Assembly: GCA_947498415.1 (NCBI GenBank) | Contig: CANMKB010000002.1 | Span: 1 to 64,000 of the forward strand | From: an uncultured Paracoccaceae bacterium | Lineage (GTDB): Bacteria > Pseudomonadota > Alphaproteobacteria > Rhodobacterales > Rhodobacteraceae | Direction of reading: 5' to 3' | DNA length: 64,000 nucleotides | Shown here: in pieces, positions 55,828 through 64,000 of the stretch | Numbering within the stretch: position 1 is the stretch's first letter | How the letters are laid out: each line of letters starts with the position of its first letter | Notes under the pieces: generated by a model | Told to the model about the DNA's origin: nothing | What the model saw: only the letters and a program-made list of their open reading frames with translations | Databases searched by the model: none | Translations under genes and position numbers: made by a program

Positions 55828-57048
55828 TTAAAGAACCGCATCCAACGCAGTCAAAAGCTTATCAATGTCTGCCTTGCTGGTGTAATGCACAAAGCTTAGA
55901 CGCAATACGCCGCTGGCGGGATCAATGTTCATGCCCTCAAGTGCCCGTACTGCATAAAAATCACCGCCGCCTGACATAATACCTTGGTCTGCAAGGGTTT
56001 TAGCGATTTCGACGGGATTGCCCTGCGGCACAATTGCGATTGTCGGCGCGCGTTTGGCGGCTTCTGATGGGCCAAGCAGGCGCAGCGTATTGCGGGATGT
56101 GATCATATCAAGCACAGGCTGCAACAATTCGGTTTCATGGGTACGCATCAGATCGTGCACGCCCTGCCCTTGTTCCGCATCCGAACCACCGATGTTGTGG
56201 TGGTTGGCCATGGCCTCAAAATAATCCACCATCCCGGCACAGGCCGCCACTTGCGCATGATCAGGCCCTGCGGGTGTGAAGCGTTTGTACAAGACATCTG
56301 CGTTAAAATAATGCGCCTGATTGGGCAGCATCATCCCCAGTGATCTGCGCATGACCATGACACCTTGATGAGGGCCATATGTTTTGTAGGCCGAAAACAG
56401 ATAGATATCCGCCCCTAGATGGCCCACATCGGGCAACCCATGTGGCGCATAGCTTACCCCATCTACGCAAACAAAGGCGCCCGCTGCATGGGCCAGCGCT
56501 GTGATTTCGGTCACTGGATTTATTTCGCCCACGACATTGGAACAATGCGGAAAACACACAAGGCGCACAGAGTCATCAAGCAGATTAGCCAGATCATCAG
56601 GGTTAAGATGCCCTGTTTGCGGATCAATGCACCATTCGCGCACTTCGATCCCAGCATCGGCCAAACGCCGCCACGGGCCGGAATTGGCCTCGTGATCTTG
56701 GTTGGTCACGATGATCGCGTCACCTTCGGACAGCCACTGCCGAAACGCCTGGGCCAGCACATAGGTGTTTTGCGTAGTAGATGGGCCAAAACTGATTTCA
56801 TCGGTTTCAACACCCATCCATGCCGCAAGGCGTTGGCGCGCCTCATCCATTTCTGCGCCTGCGTCTTGGCTCGCGGCATAAGGCGCATAGGGTTGAACTT
56901 TGCGTTGGTGGTAAAACCGTGTCAGACGATCAATCACGGGCTGACAGGTATACGAGCCCCCCGCGTTTTCAAAGAATGACTGCCCTTTCAGGCTGGGTTC
57001 CGCAAAGGCCGGGAATTGCCCTCGTACAAAATCCACATCCAACGTCAC
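55828..57048 (-). CDS. Class V PLP enzyme (cysteine desulfurase-like)
   Basis: 406 residues. PLP lysine in FSAYKTYGPHQG and FVCVDGVSYAPHG cofactor aspartate. It resembles the VC1184-type desulfurase-like group. The C-terminal region where desulfurases carry the catalytic cysteine (around SGVLRLSFVHYT) has none, so persulfide formation is doubtful. Epimerase or lyase activity of isopenicillin-epimerase type is an alternative. Confidence 0.85.
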   Translation of the reverse strand: MTLDVDFVRGQFPAFAEPSLKGQSFFENAGGSYTCQPVIDRLTRFYHQRKVQPYAPYAASQDAGAEMDEARQRLAAWMGVETDEISFGPSTTQNTYVLAQAFRQWLSEGDAIIVTNQDHEANSGPWRRLADAGIEVREWCIDPQTGHLNPDDLANLLDDSVRLVCFPHCSNVVGEINPVTEITALAHAAGAFVCVDGVSYAPHGLPDVGHLGADIYLFSAYKTYGPHQGVMVMRRSLGMMLPNQAHYFNADVLYKRFTPAGPDHAQVAACAGMVDYFEAMANHHNIGGSDAEQGQGVHDLMRTHETELLQPVLDMITSRNTLRLLGPSEAAKRAPTIAIVPQGNPVEIAKTLADQGIMSGGGDFYAVRALEGMNIDPASGVLRLSFVHYTSKADIDKLLTALDAVL

Positions 57049-57125
57049 GCAAGTCTCCTTCCCGATATGGCTTTGATGGGTTGCGCAATCCCTTGCGCCA
57101 CCTCAGCAATGTTGGCCAAGACGCC

Positions 57126-57545
57126 TTAGCTTTCAAGCGCCGCGCGGATTTTTTCTGCGTGGGCTTTGATTTCCCCAAAGTCACCCATCTGGCCTGCTGG
57201 GCCCATCGGTACGCCTTCGTGGCGGGGGTGAATGTGATAATGCAGATGCAACACTTCCTGCCCGCCTGCGGCCTCGTTGAATTGCTGAATGGTGATACCC
57301 TGTGCACCCATGGCCGTTTTGGCCGCCTGCGCAACCCGTTGCACCGTTGTAATACAGGCGCTGAGTTGTTTGGGCGTGGCATCCAGCATGTTGCGGCACC
57401 GGGTTTTGGGGATCACAAGGCAATGGCCTTTGGACCGGGGCATAATGTCCATAAACGCCAGCGTTTCATCGTCTTCGAAAATCTTCTCACACGGGATTTC
57501 GCCGCGTAAAATTTTGGCAAAGATGTTTTCTGGATCATAGGACAT
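57126..57545 (-). CDS. HIT family nucleotide-binding protein
   Basis: 139 residues. The HIT motif HLHYHIHPRH is at about 105-114; IFAKILRGEIPCEKIFEDD is the usual Hint-type N-terminus. Nucleoside phosphoramidase or dinucleotide hydrolase of the HinT group. ATAGGACAT region leads into the next gene on the strand after about 70 bp. Confidence 0.93.
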   Translation of the reverse strand: MSYDPENIFAKILRGEIPCEKIFEDDETLAFMDIMPRSKGHCLVIPKTRCRNMLDATPKQLSACITTVQRVAQAAKTAMGAQGITIQQFNEAAGGQEVLHLHYHIHPRHEGVPMGPAGQMGDFGEIKAHAEKIRAALES

Positions 57546-57602
57546 CGGAATATCTCACGGCTGATAAAAGGTTCAGCTGTAGTGATGCCATACATCGGTA
57601 TA

Positions 57603-57633
57603 CCGCGCCAACTTAAATGATCAGCTGGCGCGG
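57603..57633. other. Inverted repeat after the AcuI-like gene
   Basis: CCGCGCCA (57603-57610) and TGGCGCGG (57626-57633) with a 15-base spacer. No T run; it may act as a weak terminator for the gene ending at 57646. Confidence 0.5.
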
Positions 57634-57645
57634 CTAGAATTGTGT

Positions 57646-58641
57646 TTATGCGTTGACGTCTACGACGACACGACCGCGCACCTGACCGGCCAGAATATCG
57701 GCGCCCAGTTGCGGCAGATCGGTCAATGTGGCCGGGTGCACCATGGCCTCCAGCTTATCCATTGGCAGATCTGAGGCGATGCGTTTCCAAGCGGCCAAGC
57801 GGTTGTCATAGGGCTGCATCACGGAATCGATCCCCAAGAGGTTGACGCCACGCAGCAGGAACGGAATGACCGTCGCAGGAAGATTGGCCCCGCCGGCCAA
57901 ACCCACCGCAGAAACAGAAGCACCGTACTTCATCTGGCCCAAGACGCGCGCCAGCATGGGGCCACCCACTGCATCCACACAACCCGCCCATGTTTCTGTT
58001 TCCAGCGGGCGTTTTGTGGTTTCGTTTAGATCTTCACGTGGAATGATCTGCGTGGCGCCAAGGGATTTCAGATAGTCATTTGTATCTGGGCGGCCTGTCA
58101 CACCAGCAACCTCGTAACCAAGATTGGCCAAAATCGCTGTGGCGACAGAGCCAACACCACCCGCCGCACCGGTTACAAGAACCGGGCCTTGCTCAGGCGT
58201 TAAACCGTGGTTTTCCAAAGCCATAACAGCCAACATTGCAGTGAATCCTGCAGTGCCAACAGCCATCGCCTGACGGGTTTCAACGCCTTCTGGCAATGGC
58301 ACCAGCCAATCGGCCTTTACCCGTGCCTTCTGAGAATACCCACCCCAGAACATTTCGCCCACGCGCCAACCTGTCAGAACAACGCGATCGCCCGGTGCGT
58401 ATCTGTCGTCATTGCTGCTTTCCACGGTACCGGCGAAATCAATTCCCGGAATATGCGGGTAATTGCGCACAAGGCCCCCACCCTTTGCGCTTAGGCACAG
58501 ACCGTCTTTGTAGTTCACGGTCGAATACTCGACGGCAACAGTCACGTCACCCTCTGGCAGATCATTCTCGGTCAGGTCTTCGAACGCGGCAGTGGCTTTG
58601 CCGGTCTCGTCATCCCGACGCATCATCAAGGCTTTAAACAT
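57646..58641 (-). CDS. acuI: Acrylyl-CoA reductase-like MDR oxidoreductase (AcuI/YhdH)
   Basis: 331 residues from the ATG at 58641. Zinc-free medium-chain reductase: STVNYKDGLCLSAKG, IPGIDFAGTV, VTGAAGGVGSVA and LLRGVNLLGIDSVM are AcuI/YhdH signatures. It reduces acrylyl-CoA to propionyl-CoA with NADPH, part of DMSP and 3-hydroxypropionate metabolism in Rhodobacterales. No other DMSP gene is nearby, so a general acrylate-detoxifying role is as likely. Confidence 0.9.
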   Translation of the reverse strand: MFKALMMRRDDETGKATAAFEDLTENDLPEGDVTVAVEYSTVNYKDGLCLSAKGGGLVRNYPHIPGIDFAGTVESSNDDRYAPGDRVVLTGWRVGEMFWGGYSQKARVKADWLVPLPEGVETRQAMAVGTAGFTAMLAVMALENHGLTPEQGPVLVTGAAGGVGSVATAILANLGYEVAGVTGRPDTNDYLKSLGATQIIPREDLNETTKRPLETETWAGCVDAVGGPMLARVLGQMKYGASVSAVGLAGGANLPATVIPFLLRGVNLLGIDSVMQPYDNRLAAWKRIASDLPMDKLEAMVHPATLTDLPQLGADILAGQVRGRVVVDVNA

Positions 58642-58683
58642 GAGTGCTCTCTTTCTTTCCAAATGGTCCCAAAAGGCGCTGGA

Positions 58684-59334
58684 TCAGCGCGGGCCTTTCC
58701 AATCAATCTGACAGATTTCTGCGGAACGTCCGTCAAAATCCCAAACACGACCATAGGCACGCACGCGGCCTTTGGTGGCTGTAGCAACGGTGATGTCAGC
58801 GCCCATCCAGTATTGGGTGTTCTTCACAACGATGTCTTCGCCATCATCTGCACCGCCCACAGGTACCACTTCACCGTGGATGTGTTTGCCCACGATCAAA
58901 CGGCGTGTTTTGCCTTCGGTTTCAAACACAACAGGTGCGCGCTCTGCCCCAAGGAATTCGCTGACCAATAGCTTAAAGAGACCGGTGGTTCCTCTTGCTT
59001 TTCCAGAGAAAATATCAATCAGGCCGTCGTAGGCTTCTTCGCTGGCACGGTCATCAATATAGGCTGCGGCTTTCCAGTTGCCGCGCGCCATGAGACCCGG
59101 GATTTCAAGCACAAGACCTACGTTCAGGCCTGACAGATCCACATCGCCAAAGTGGCCTTCATCAATGCGCACACCGGCCCAAGCTTGGCAGTAGCCTTCG
59201 GTTGGCGGGTGTTGACCCAATGAAACCACACACGGGCAAAACACTGTGCAGTTGCAGTTCAGAATAAGTTCGCCCTTGATCGCCCAAGGCGGAATTTCCG
59301 CTGCCACAGCGGGTGCTGTTTGAGTTTCCGACAT
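58684..59334 (-). CDS. DUF1326 cysteine-rich protein
   Basis: 216 residues from the ATG at 59334 (GGAGG upstream); longer reading upstream is the DUF2182 gene in another frame. The cysteine motif NCNCTVFCPCVVS (about 26-38) is the mark of the DUF1326 family and looks like a metal site. No signal peptide. It follows the DUF2182 membrane gene by 11 bp and forms a conserved pair with it. Function is not established. Confidence 0.85.
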   Translation of the reverse strand: MSETQTAPAVAAEIPPWAIKGELILNCNCTVFCPCVVSLGQHPPTEGYCQAWAGVRIDEGHFGDVDLSGLNVGLVLEIPGLMARGNWKAAAYIDDRASEEAYDGLIDIFSGKARGTTGLFKLLVSEFLGAERAPVVFETEGKTRRLIVGKHIHGEVVPVGGADDGEDIVVKNTQYWMGADITVATATKGRVRAYGRVWDFDGRSAEICQIDWKGPR

Positions 59335-59345
59335 AGTTTCCTCCA

Positions 59346-60116
59346 CTAAATTATATTCACAAATTGCCAAAGCCCAGCTGCGATCAGCACAACACCCAAA
59401 GGGGTCGTGACCCAGCGGCCAATGTCTGGCAGTTTCTCGATCACCATCAAAACCGTCGCGAGCGCCATGAACCCTAGGTTCATCACGCCGCCCACAAATC
59501 CGAGCAGCATCAGCGCCCAACAGCAGCCCAAGCACACAAGCCCAAGGCGTAGACCATTGCGAAACGGCCCCTCTTCCCAGTGCTGCATGAAAAACACCAA
59601 GGGCCGCCGGCACTTTGAAAGGCAGGCATGTTTCAAGTTGGTAAACTGGTATCCCCCGGCAATCAGCAGCAGCACGCCATTCAAGATGGCAGATCGGCTG
59701 TCACCAAATACAGTGACCATATTTGCGCGCAGCAGCGCCATTTGTATAAGCGCTGCAAAGACGGAAAACCCAACCCAAACAATAAGGTAGCCCCCCACGA
59801 GTGCGGGAAAATTAATGCGGTCATCCGCGTGCCCTAAATCATCATAGGTGGCAAAAGCAGGCAAAGCCGTCGGCGCCATCATGGCCGCACTCATCAAGGA
59901 CCACATCAGGATCATCTTAAGTGCGCCAACGGCGTCTGGTGTCATGGTGCACAGAGCCACCCAGAAATCGGTGCCATAGATCGCTGACAAGGTACGCAAC
60001 TCTTGTGGCGCGGACATGAAGAATAGCGCCAGCCAGCACAATAAGATCCCCGCGAATAGCATAAGCCAATGAAGCCCGGCCATTTGTCTGATCATATGAG
60101 CAACGCGTGACGACAC
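59346..60116 (-). CDS. DUF2182 metal-binding-type membrane protein
   Basis: 256 residues with about seven hydrophobic segments. Conserved WSLMSAAMMAPTALP, LKHACLSKCRRP and GLVCLGCCWALM carry the methionine and cysteine residues behind the family description as predicted metal-binding integral membrane proteins. First gene of the pair with DUF1326. The divergent GntR gene starts 132 bp away. Confidence 0.85.
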   Translation of the reverse strand: MSSRVAHMIRQMAGLHWLMLFAGILLCWLALFFMSAPQELRTLSAIYGTDFWVALCTMTPDAVGALKMILMWSLMSAAMMAPTALPAFATYDDLGHADDRINFPALVGGYLIVWVGFSVFAALIQMALLRANMVTVFGDSRSAILNGVLLLIAGGYQFTNLKHACLSKCRRPLVFFMQHWEEGPFRNGLRLGLVCLGCCWALMLLGFVGGVMNLGFMALATVLMVIEKLPDIGRWVTTPLGVVLIAAGLWQFVNII

Positions 60117-60248
60117 AGAATTCTCCGAATTTGCAAGGATGCGCGGATTGTGGTTAAAACCGCTGGTGTTGTTTTAAATGTCTGACATTTCCAATTGTCT
60201 GACAATTAAAATCTCAACCCGCGCCGTAACGTCACAAAGGAATGCTGT

Positions 60249-60983
60249 GTGAAAATTGATCCCAATAGCTCTGCAGACCTCTCTGTTCAGATCGCCTCTG
60301 CCATCAAAGATGCGATCATTGCCGGGGATTTGATTGTAGACGAGCGTCTGCCTTCGGAAACCGAACTGACCGAGCAATTCGAAGTGTCACGCTCCACCGT
60401 GCGTGAGGCGTTAAAACGTTTGGCTGCGCAATCGCTTATCCGCACGCAACGTGGTGCCACCGGCGGTGCCTTTGTGAATCGGCTGAGCTATGAAGATGCC
60501 TATGCGCAGCAGATCACCACGGCGACCCTATTGCTCAGTATGAATGCGGTCAGCTTTGATACGGCTTGTGAGGCGCGCTATGCGCTGGAGAGGGCCTGTG
60601 CGCCTTTGGCTGCGACTCGTCGCGATGCAGATCATTTGGCCACCATGCGCGCCGAAGTCTTTCGCCAAAATCAGCCGGGCCTGTCGGATGAGGCCTTTTG
60701 CGCCTCTGACGTTGCGTTTCACCGCGCACTTGTGGATAGCGCCGCAAACCCGGTGCTGAGCTATCAGCTTGCCGGTGCAGTCGAGGCCATGCAGCCCCTG
60801 ATGAACATGATCACCTTCACAGAACGGGATCGTGCGCGCATCGTTGAGCTACACACCATGATTGTCGACGCGCTTGATCAGGGCGACGCCGAGGCGGTTA
60901 CGACGGGTCTAACAGAGCTTGAAGAAGAAACGCGCAAGTTGTCTCAGAACGCCTTTGAAAAGCGCGCTGCGCAACAGCGTTAA
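60249..60983 (+). CDS. GntR/FadR-family regulator (FCD domain)
   Basis: 244 residues, GTG start with AAAGGA upstream. N-terminal winged HTH (about 10-75: LPSETELTEQFEVSRSTVRE in part) and C-terminal all-helical FCD ligand domain (about 100-230) with metal-binding positions in DVAFHRALVD and ELHTMI. Such regulators answer carboxylates. It may control the divergent DUF2182-DUF1326 pair. Overlaps the convergent porin-like gene by 4 bases. Confidence 0.92.
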   Translation: MKIDPNSSADLSVQIASAIKDAIIAGDLIVDERLPSETELTEQFEVSRSTVREALKRLAAQSLIRTQRGATGGAFVNRLSYEDAYAQQITTATLLLSMNAVSFDTACEARYALERACAPLAATRRDADHLATMRAEVFRQNQPGLSDEAFCASDVAFHRALVDSAANPVLSYQLAGAVEAMQPLMNMITFTERDRARIVELHTMIVDALDQGDAEAVTTGLTELEEETRKLSQNAFEKRAAQQR

Positions 60984-61852
60984 AATTCGCGCGCCAGCAG
61001 TGCCCCTGCAATCGGATCGTTATCTTCATAAGCCGCAGACAAGCGAACCGATGTTTTCGGCGCTATTTCATAGGCCATGCTGACACCGGTGTGGTCGCGA
61101 TCAGGGTTAAAGCTGTGGCGATGATAGGCCAACACGGAAAGCTGATCGGAAAAATCATGCTCTGCAGACAGTTCCAAAGATGTTCCCAGATCATTGGCGT
61201 CGGCATAATAGGCCGTCGCTGCAAAGGTGGTTTTCCCAACATTTTGGGATAGACCAGCCTTAGCGTTCACCAAGGTTCTGCCGGGTTGTTTTACGATTTC
61301 TGCTGCCGCCTCAAGCGTGCCGAACTGTGTTTCAAACGCGCCGCCAGCCCCTAGGACGTATTCGTCATAGGTGTCGACGTAATGCAACGAAGCAGCATAT
61401 TTGATTGTCTCTGCAGTTGATGTAATCGATAAACCAACCGGCAGGTACGCTTCTTGAGTAATCGCACCCTGCGTGGTGCGACTTTGGGTTGTTCCTATAC
61501 TAAACAAAGAGTTATGCGGCAAAGCTGTGATCTCTGGTGAGGTGGCAAACCAATCATAAGCCGGTTTTGGCACGCCCAATTCAAGATGACCACTGTCTAA
61601 TTGATACCCAAGGGTGACATAGGTTTCATGTGGGCGCCCCACCTGACCAAAGCCCCCAAGGTTGGCGGTAAACCGGTTGTATTCAGCGCTTAGATTGAAA
61701 TCACCAAAGATAAACTCATCAACAGAACGATCGCTTTGGATGCCTGCCGCGAGATACCCTGAGGCCCCGAATGTCACCGGATTTGCAGATGCCATAGATG
61801 AAGAAAGCAGCAACGCAACCGCGCTGCTTGTGAATAGATTGGACGGTATCAT
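60980..61852 (-). CDS. Outer-membrane beta-barrel (porin-like) protein
   Basis: 290 residues with signal peptide (about 1-23, ASA). Repeated short amphipathic strands with aromatic girdles (FNLSAEYNRF, YVTLGYQL, SVLAYHRHSF, SVRLSAAYED) and a C-terminal phenylalanine (LLAREF), the assembly signal of outer-membrane barrels. Smaller than trimeric general porins. Related to the Rhodobacterales porin type; cargo unknown. Confidence 0.8.
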   Translation of the reverse strand: MIPSNLFTSSAVALLLSSSMASANPVTFGASGYLAAGIQSDRSVDEFIFGDFNLSAEYNRFTANLGGFGQVGRPHETYVTLGYQLDSGHLELGVPKPAYDWFATSPEITALPHNSLFSIGTTQSRTTQGAITQEAYLPVGLSITSTAETIKYAASLHYVDTYDEYVLGAGGAFETQFGTLEAAAEIVKQPGRTLVNAKAGLSQNVGKTTFAATAYYADANDLGTSLELSAEHDFSDQLSVLAYHRHSFNPDRDHTGVSMAYEIAPKTSVRLSAAYEDNDPIAGALLAREF

Positions 61853-62040
61853 GTCTCAACTCGTAAAACTTTGTTAACTTTTGTCTCAAATTGCGTCTAA
61901 GCATTCGAAGTTCAAGACCTGAGCCAGTCAATTTTTCTGCATGTGCGAAATAATGCCGAACCAAGACCGAAAGTGTGGGGATTTTAGGCGCTTAAGTCTG
62001 AAACCCCCTCTTGCATCTTAGGCCACGACACCATATTTCT

Positions 62041-62385
62041 AAGTTGTCCTTCGGGACTATGAACATAAACGCGCTCGTAATAAGCGGATCGGACCCGGGG
62101 GCGGTACCCGGCGTCTCCACCATAACACTCTGGCGGTGTCCTTCATTTGGGGATCACAATCAGAAGCGAGGGGACGAAATAGGATCGACGAACGTCTAAA
62201 GGGGTTAGCTTTGTTTCGGCTGTCTGCCACCGTTATCGGCGAAACTTGTACAATTGCAAATGACAATCGTGCTCCAGTAGCAATGGCCGCGTAAGCGACC
62301 GGAGATACTGACCTTTAAGTCCTTGGGCTAGCTGCCTTTGGCGGGGTTCGCAGGTACCTGGCAACAGAAACCTGCACTTCCACCA
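62041..62385 (+). ncRNA. ssrA: tmRNA, circularly permuted two-piece form
   Basis: The acceptor piece comes first: T arm CCGGG-GGCGGTA-CCCGG (62095-62111) then acceptor strand CGTCTCC, A and CCA (62112-62122). After a 47-base spacer the coding piece starts GGGGACG (62170-62176), which pairs with CGTCTCC with G-T as the third pair, the alanine identity mark. The tag frame GCA ... TAA at 62256-62294 encodes ANDNRAPVAMAA. A 6-bp stem (62350-62375) ends it. Rescues stalled ribosomes. Exact outer ends are estimates. Confidence 0.93.
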
Positions 62386-62388
62386 TCC

Positions 62389-63453
62389 CTAATATGAATC
62401 GAAATACTGTTGTGCCTGCTTGCGCTGGTTCGACCATTCTAGCTTTAGGCTGGCCATCAGATTGACCGCGACGCCGTTGTTCGAAAGAACCGCCAAAGCC
62501 ATTGAATTTTCAGGGCAAATGTAAAGCCCGCTTGTTGCGCCCGCAGTGCCCCCATCGTGGTGAAGAATTCTAGCGCTTTCGTTTGTCAGCGACATAGAAA
62601 TCCAGCCGGCGCATTGCGCGACGGGTTCAGTCGCACGCCGAGGACCAAGGCCGAAGATCGGGGCTGCCGTCGCGCATATGGCGCGATCAAGCGTGGTTTC
62701 AGGGGCGTTCATCGCTTGGATCACCCGGGCCGAAAAACGCGCCAAATCACGCGCAGATGAGCGTAAGCACCCGGCCGCTGCCATAGACTGAAACGTCCAA
62801 GGCGGTACAAGTTGGCCTTTTGTGTTTTTTGGATGCACAAACCGACAAAGCTGTTCTGCACTCAGGTGATCGGTTGTATCGGTCATCCCAAGGGGGGCTA
62901 AGACTTTGGTGGTGAGCAATTGAACAAAGGGAACACCCTCTGCGATGGCCAAGGCCTCTCCCAATAGACCGACACCCAGATTGGAATAGCCGTAACGTGG
63001 CTTAGTAGGCGGTTCTTTTGCAGATCGGCTTCGCATCCAATCCATCAGATCTGCCCGTGAAAAGCTGGCATAGGGATCTTTGGGCAAAGGCCTGAGCAGC
63101 GCTTGCCATATCGGCACATGGATACGCGGCAACCCACTGGTATGCGAGGTGAGTTGTCTGGCTGTGATCCAGCCTGGCACATCCGATAAGTCATCTGAAA
63201 GCGTTTGGATCGGCGCGTCTGGGTCCACCTTTCCTTCTTCTACCAGGACATAAAGCAATATCGCGGTGAAGACTTTGGTGATCGACCCGATCTCAAAGAT
63301 CAGTGCCTCATCCGCGATCCCCGCAATACCATCACCAGCGCGCGTGAAATCTGTATCGCCCCGCGTCAGGCTCATCCCAACAGCGGTGTGTTGCGGACTG
63401 GCGTAGGGTTTCATCATCGCCTGAAGTGTGGTGGTGCTGTTTGGAAAGCTCAT
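62389..63453 (-). CDS. Beta-lactamase-type serine hydrolase
   Basis: 354 residues. Class C/penicillin-binding-like motifs: S-x-x-K as SITK (about 57-60), Y-x-N as YSN (about 156), and HDGGTAG for the third motif. No clear signal peptide, so probably cytoplasmic, more like the esterase/peptidase members (EstB, Pab87 group) than a true beta-lactamase. It ends within a few bases of ssrA, convergent with it. Confidence 0.87.
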   Translation of the reverse strand: MSFPNSTTTLQAMMKPYASPQHTAVGMSLTRGDTDFTRAGDGIAGIADEALIFEIGSITKVFTAILLYVLVEEGKVDPDAPIQTLSDDLSDVPGWITARQLTSHTSGLPRIHVPIWQALLRPLPKDPYASFSRADLMDWMRSRSAKEPPTKPRYGYSNLGVGLLGEALAIAEGVPFVQLLTTKVLAPLGMTDTTDHLSAEQLCRFVHPKNTKGQLVPPWTFQSMAAAGCLRSSARDLARFSARVIQAMNAPETTLDRAICATAAPIFGLGPRRATEPVAQCAGWISMSLTNESARILHHDGGTAGATSGLYICPENSMALAVLSNNGVAVNLMASLKLEWSNQRKQAQQYFDSY

Positions 63454-63714
63454 AAATCTTAACGCATCTTAAAAACGGATAAGAAACAGATGGTCTTCTT
63501 GGTCTACGAATTCCAGATGTTGGTGCCAATTGTTTTGGAGTTAAGCAATTGATTGCCCACACCAAACGCGCCACTCTAGAGTGACCATAATTGCTTTGAC
63601 CCGATTGACCTGATGCAAGCGGTCTGGCATCTTTAGCCTATGGGGTCTGCGATTACCCCGTGAGGCCAAGGCCAGACGATCGCATCCTCTGTTCAATTTT
63701 ATGAAGGATGCCCT

Positions 63715-64000
63715 ATGCCTGCGTTCAACGAAGTTTCCACGACACAACTGATGCGCCTGATTGGCACACCGGATTGCCCCGATATCATCGATGTGCGCAT
63801 TCCCGAAGACGTGGCCGCCATTCCGGTCATGGTGCCAACTGCGCGGCTGGTTGACTTTAAGGATCACGCAAACCTTGCCAGTGACCTGCGCAAAGATCGC
63901 GCTGTAATCATTTGCCACAAAGGCAAAAAACTAAGCCATGGGGTTGCGGCCTCGTTGCGGGCGCAAGGGATTGCGGCTGAAGTGCTTGAAGGCGGCATGG
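63715..64000 (+). CDS. Rhodanese-domain protein, 3' end beyond window
   Basis: 95 codons visible, ATG at 63715 with AAGGA seven bases upstream; the frame is still open at the window end. Rhodanese fold: IIDVRIPEDVAAI near residue 22 and the active-site loop CHKGKK (cysteine at about 65). Residues beyond are missing, so a second domain, such as the chromate-resistance type fusion, cannot be excluded. It is divergent from the serine hydrolase. Confidence 0.85.
   Translation, partial: MPAFNEVSTTQLMRLIGTPDCPDIIDVRIPEDVAAIPVMVPTARLVDFKDHANLASDLRKDRAVIICHKGKKLSHGVAASLRAQGIAAEVLEGGM

Noticed and set aside
62057..62266. Small frames on both strands at 62.0-62.3 kb
   Set aside because: They overlie the tmRNA structure.
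63541..63918. 125-codon minus-strand frame near the window end
   Set aside because: Antisense to the rhodanese gene, which has a ribosome site and active-site motif.
1..64000. CRISPR arrays, insertion sequences, prophage genes
   Set aside because: No spaced direct repeats, transposase or phage proteins seen in any frame.

Overview
The window reads as chromosome of an alphaproteobacterium of the Rhodobacterales (Roseobacter group). The signs are a hemA-type 5-aminolevulinate synthase, a ChpT phosphotransferase, a trgA-trgB-cysK block, OlsB/OlsA ornithine-lipid genes, TRAP transport, DUF2852/DUF3553 proteins, and a circularly permuted two-piece tmRNA gene. I see no phage, insertion sequence or CRISPR array. 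Most of it is core genome with a few accessory blocks.

0-20 kb: tRNA-Asp (cut by the window edge) and tRNA-Ser(GGA), an M20 peptidase, hemA behind a perfect FNR-type box, a RodZ-like protein, ispG, a DsbA-like oxidoreductase, an M48 protease, an aminotransferase, then cell-wall genes (amidase, PBP1A), prfB and a DUF2189 membrane protein. ilvBN follows with a complete, unannotated attenuation leader (promoter, 15-residue LVVIL-containing peptide, antiterminator, terminator). A Cache histidine kinase/NarL-type regulator pair diverges from a TRAP operon (20.5-25.0 kb) that it probably controls.

25-35 kb: N-end-rule transferase, RDD and DUF2852 membrane proteins, a LysE exporter, then a minus-strand catabolic block (GST, cupin, flavin amine oxidase, signal-less solute-binding-fold protein, SDR, zinc ADH, aldehyde dehydrogenase) whose substrate cannot be told from sequence.

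35-48 kb: aroQ coupled to an orphan LuxR regulator, a hairpin-rich gap, tsf-rpsB, olsBA, DUF3553/chpT, and the ribosomal and housekeeping run rplU-rpmA ... obgE-proB-proA.

48-64 kb: tRNA-Ser(CGA), a minimal mercury cluster (merR, merT, merF, GDCCVxC-like protein; no merP or merA) around a 19-bp-spacer MerR promoter, a tellurite-type block (trgA-trgB-cysK, MscS channel, AlaX), a class V PLP enzyme, HIT protein, AcuI-like reductase, a DUF1326/DUF2182 pair, a GntR regulator, a small beta-barrel protein, ssrA in an apparently empty gap, a serine hydrolase and the start of a rhodanese gene.
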